From NCBI GenBank assembly GCA_030622265.1, contig JAUXGG010000048.1:1-8444 (forward strand): a stretch of DNA of 8,444 nucleotides, read 5' to 3'. Numbering within the stretch: the stretch's first letter is position 1; every line of letters begins with the position of its first letter. Both the position numbers and the translations under genes were made by a program. This stretch comes from Candidatus Eiseniibacteriota bacterium (GTDB lineage: Bacteria > Arandabacterota > Arandabacteria > Arandabacterales > Arandabacteraceae). Under the pieces are notes generated by a model, which saw only the letters and a program-made list of their open reading frames with translations, was not told the DNA's origin and made no database searches. This document shows positions 6,399-8,444 of this stretch, in pieces.

Positions 6399-7612
6399 GT
6401 CTCTCAGGCGCGATGAATCTGGAGTCGATCCCGGGAGAGCTCCGGGCCAGGCGGGCATGCGTGCGAAGAGGGTTTGTAGGTTTCCTCCTTGTGTCGATGA
6501 TTCTCATTCTCGGCACAGCCGGTTTGACCGCCGGATCTGATGAGTCCGTCGGCACAGCCGGTATGATGCCGGGTGAAAGCGATGGGGGCCACGGCCCGTG
6601 GGTGGAAGCGCACAATACTGGCTGGGCCTTCCATCTTGATAATGACGCGTTCACGACCATTAATAACGATCAGGATTACACCGGTGGGTTTGCCTTCATA
6701 CTTTCAGGTCGCCGCGCAACTGAGTGTTTCTTCTCCCTGGACGGGTTGTTGGGAGGCTTGAACAGGATAACCGGGGTAGGCAGGCTCTATGACCATCCCG
6801 GTGGATTCGAACTCCACAGTATCGAATTCGGTCTTATGGCCTTCACACCCGAGGACATGTCCACCTCGGGACCCATATATGATGACCACCCATATGCGAG
6901 TTTGCTTTTCATGGCGAATACGCAGCAGCGAGTGGTTCCCAATCACGCGGTATCGTGCCGGACAGCTCTGACCTTCGGCATCCTGGGGACGAGAGTGGCA
7001 GAGGGGACCCAGAGAGTCATACACGAGGCCTTGGACCAGCAGCTTCCCCAGGGCTGGTGCAACCAAATTTCCGATGGTGGCGAACCGACAGGGAAGTATA
7101 CCATTCTGCTTCAATGGGCTCTGGCCCAGAGCAGGCGGGACAGGCCTGCCCATTACGAGCTCAAGACTTCGGCCGAAGCCAATGCCGGGTACACTACGGA
7201 CGCGGCACTTGCGCTATCCGGACGGTTCGGAAGGATCAGCACTCCCTGGTGGAGTTTCAACCCTCATCAGGCCGAGTACATCAGCCCCGGACCGCTTGTG
7301 AGCAAGGAACCGGCCGGAGGCAGCTCCCGCGAGCTCTTTCTGTGGGTGGGCGGGAGCGTAAGATACAGGATCTACAATGCTCTGCTTCAGGGCCAGTTTC
7401 GGCATAGTGAAGTGAGTTTCTCCCGCTCCGAGCTGAACAGTGTGATCGGGGAGGCCTGGGTCGGATTGACAGGCAGTCTCTATCGCGAACTCAGGCTGAG
7501 CGTGTTTGTCAGGGCCCGTTCGCGAGAGCTCGAGGTCGCCAGGCGGGATCCCCTGTGGGGTGGTTTCATTCTGTCATTCGGCCAGCGGCCTTCTGCGGAT
7601 TCCATTGACTAA
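6395..7612 (+). CDS. lpxR: LpxR-type lipid A 3'-O-deacylase, outer membrane beta-barrel
   Basis: A 405-residue protein starting at TTG 6395, which overlaps the preceding TGA (TTGA) behind aaggagg (6381-6387, spacing 7). A signal peptide is visible after an extended N-terminus: basic RRACVRRG, hydrophobic residues 27-45, and probable cleavage near LTAG (residue 47). LpxR landmarks are FHLDNDAF with Asn83-Asp84, YTGGF, DDHPYASLLF (163-172), QRVIHEAL with His210, GWCNQI (220-225), an AEANAGYTTDAALALSGRFG-type stretch (260-279), and a C-terminal strand hairpin RHSEVSFSRSEL ending in an aromatic-poor strand, ILSFG. LpxR removes the 3' acyl chains of lipid A in the outer membrane, using an Asn-Asp-His site and calcium. 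The conserved Asp of GWDNQ is Cys here. The gene symbol rests on family resemblance; the exact chain removed is unproven. Confidence 0.85.
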   Translation: MSLSGAMNLESIPGELRARRACVRRGFVGFLLVSMILILGTAGLTAGSDESVGTAGMMPGESDGGHGPWVEAHNTGWAFHLDNDAFTTINNDQDYTGGFAFILSGRRATECFFSLDGLLGGLNRITGVGRLYDHPGGFELHSIEFGLMAFTPEDMSTSGPIYDDHPYASLLFMANTQQRVVPNHAVSCRTALTFGILGTRVAEGTQRVIHEALDQQLPQGWCNQISDGGEPTGKYTILLQWALAQSRRDRPAHYELKTSAEANAGYTTDAALALSGRFGRISTPWWSFNPHQAEYISPGPLVSKEPAGGSSRELFLWVGGSVRYRIYNALLQGQFRHSEVSFSRSELNSVIGEAWVGLTGSLYRELRLSVFVRARSRELEVARRDPLWGGFILSFGQRPSADSID

Positions 7613-7635
7613 TCCCACCGCAGGTGCCAACAATA

Positions 7636-7657
7636 TGTAGACACCCAGTGTAGACAC
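7636..7657 (+). repeat. Two copies of TGTAGACAC at 13-nt spacing upstream of the ABC gene
   Basis: TGTAGACAC occurs at 7636-7644 and again at 7649-7657. The second copy is preceded by G, giving GTGTAGACAC, in which GTGT and ACAC are inverted around a 2-nt centre. The pair lies in the 94-nt gap between the LpxR-type gene and the ABC gene, just after a TTGACT (7605-7610) and an AT-rich CAATAT (7631-7636) that could be a poor promoter. An operator role is possible but unproven. Confidence 0.4.
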
Positions 7658-7706
7658 TCCCATCGTGATTGGGGCGTGGCTCCATACTGATGATGGAGGA
7701 TACCGT

Positions 7707-8405
7707 TTGACAATCCTCAAGATAGTCAATCTCTCGAGGACCTATATGAAGGGTCAGGTGGAGATCCCCGCCCTGAGGGATATCTCCTTCGATGTCGAAG
7801 ACGGTGAATTCGTATCGATAGTCGGAAGGTCGGGTTCGGGCAAGTCCACGCTCCTTAACCTCGTGGGCGGGCTGGATACCCCGACGGCGGGGCAAATCGT
7901 TTTTAAGGATCGTGACCTTGCGGGCATGAAGCGCTCGGGGCTCGCCCTCCACAGGCGCAAGTCCGTCGGCATGGTGTTTCAGTCTTTCAACCTGGTGCCC
8001 CACAGGACGGCGCTTGAGAATGTGGTGTTGGCACTTACCTTCGGCGGCGTACCCCGCCGGGAGCGGAAGCCGATGGCATCCGGCCTGCTCTCTCGGGTGG
8101 GGCTCAGCCACAGGCTCGATCACCGTCCCGCCGAGCTCTCGGGTGGGGAGGCGCAGCGGGTAGCCATAGCGCGCGCCCTTGCCAATTCCCCGGAGATGCT
8201 CCTGCTCGATGAGCCGACCGGCAATCTCGACACTTTGACCGCGGGCGAGATCATCGATCTGGTGCAGGGCCTCAACAGGGACAGAGGCCTTACGGCCCTG
8301 ATGGTTACTCACGAAAAGGACACCGCGGAGGCGGTCTCGAACAGGGTCATCCGGCTGCTGGATGGCCGCATCGCCGAGAGTTCCGGCCGGAGGCGAGTCC
8401 CATGA
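7707..8405 (+). CDS. ABC transporter ATP-binding protein, LolD/MacB/FtsE class
   Basis: A 232-residue ATPase. All nucleotide-binding motifs are intact: Walker A GRSGSGKST, Q-loop VFQSFNLVPHRTALENV, signature LSGGEAQRVAIARAL, Walker B MLLLDEPTGNLD and H-loop VTHE. The phrase DEPTGNLD and the spacing are typical of the LolD/MacB/FtsE group, which powers FtsX/MacB-fold permeases that move lipoproteins or export substrates rather than import. TTG 7707 is chosen over GTG 7665 because ggagga (7695-7700) lies 6 nt before it and the protein then begins MTILKIVNLSRTYMKG, as relatives do. The 14 residues from 7665 look unlike the family. The stop overlaps the start of the permease gene as ATGA. Whether it acts in lipoprotein sorting (LolCDE) or as an exporter cannot be told without the permease. 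Confidence 0.93.
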   Translation: MTILKIVNLSRTYMKGQVEIPALRDISFDVEDGEFVSIVGRSGSGKSTLLNLVGGLDTPTAGQIVFKDRDLAGMKRSGLALHRRKSVGMVFQSFNLVPHRTALENVVLALTFGGVPRRERKPMASGLLSRVGLSHRLDHRPAELSGGEAQRVAIARALANSPEMLLLDEPTGNLDTLTAGEIIDLVQGLNRDRGLTALMVTHEKDTAEAVSNRVIRLLDGRIAESSGRRRVP

Positions 8406-8444
8406 ACATGATGGACATGGCCGAACTCGGGTTTGAGAACTTAA
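8402..8444 (+). CDS. Start of a MacB/FtsX-type ABC permease, cut by the right edge
   Basis: ATG 8402 overlaps the ABC stop (ATGA) and follows the SD ggagg (8389-8393, spacing 8). Only 14 codons are visible, MNMMDMAELGFENL, and the frame is open at the edge. Permeases of this class commonly begin with such a short amphipathic segment ending in NL, before a basic stretch and the first membrane helix. The call rests on that start and on coupling to the ATPase. Confidence 0.65.
   Translation, partial: MNMMDMAELGFENL

Noticed and set aside
6510..6562. Direct repeat tcggcacagccggt at 6510 and 6549
   Set aside because: A 14-bp in-frame duplication (39 nt apart) giving GTAG twice around the signal peptide end of the LpxR-type protein; low-complexity coding sequence rather than a separate element.
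7669..7710. Short frame ending in TGA 7708-7710 that overlaps the ABC start, as a possible gene remnant or leader peptide
   Set aside because: It is about 13 codons long, has no SD before its possible starts and no recognisable sequence.

Overview
The window comes from a Gram-negative bacterium. An outer-membrane lipid A deacylase, a lipoprotein with a lipobox and a LolD/MacB-type ABC ATPase all imply an outer membrane. The sequence is moderately GC-rich, uses GTG and TTG starts behind strong Shine-Dalgarno (SD) sequences, and is compactly organised. No rRNA, tRNA or phylogenetic marker is present, so the lineage cannot be fixed. No phage, IS element, CRISPR array or RNA gene was seen.

Layout. 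(1) 1-1785, + strand: the 3' part of an MBOAT O-acyltransferase (cut by the left edge), followed 10 nt later by an SGNH/GDSL-like protein. Such pairs O-acetylate surface glycans. (2) 1842-2648, +: a DUF2807-type lipoprotein whose C-terminal half is a regular SSSGD repeat with an exact 60-nt period over six units. (3) 2709-3043, +: a small protein of two similar beta-rich repeats, split by a frameshift at a run of nine C. (4) 3093-3827, - strand: a PAP2 membrane phosphatase, divergent from (5) 3899-5278, +: an ArnT/PMT-type GT39 glycosyltransferase. They share a 71-nt promoter region. (6) 5319-5864, +: a soluble beta-sandwich protein. (7) 5874-6398, +: a chimeric open frame made of the first transmembrane part of an MFS transporter joined to a YpeA-type GNAT acetyltransferase that lacks its acetyl-CoA-binding core. 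(8) 6395-7612, +: an LpxR-type lipid A 3'-O-deacylase, starting at a TTG that overlaps the previous stop. (9) 7707-8405, +: an ABC ATPase of the LolD/MacB/FtsE class, overlapping the start of a MacB/FtsX-type permease (8402 to the right edge).

How the genes may work together. The common theme is envelope remodelling. MBOAT plus SGNH would acetylate a glycan. PAP2, GT39 and LpxR have the three activities used elsewhere to dephosphorylate, glycosylate and deacylate lipid A. The ABC pair would handle lipoproteins or export a substrate. A joint lipid A function is inferred from neighbourhood only. The most unusual points are the double-deletion MFS/GNAT chimera, the C9 frameshift between two protein repeats, and the clockwork repeat of the DUF2807 lipoprotein.
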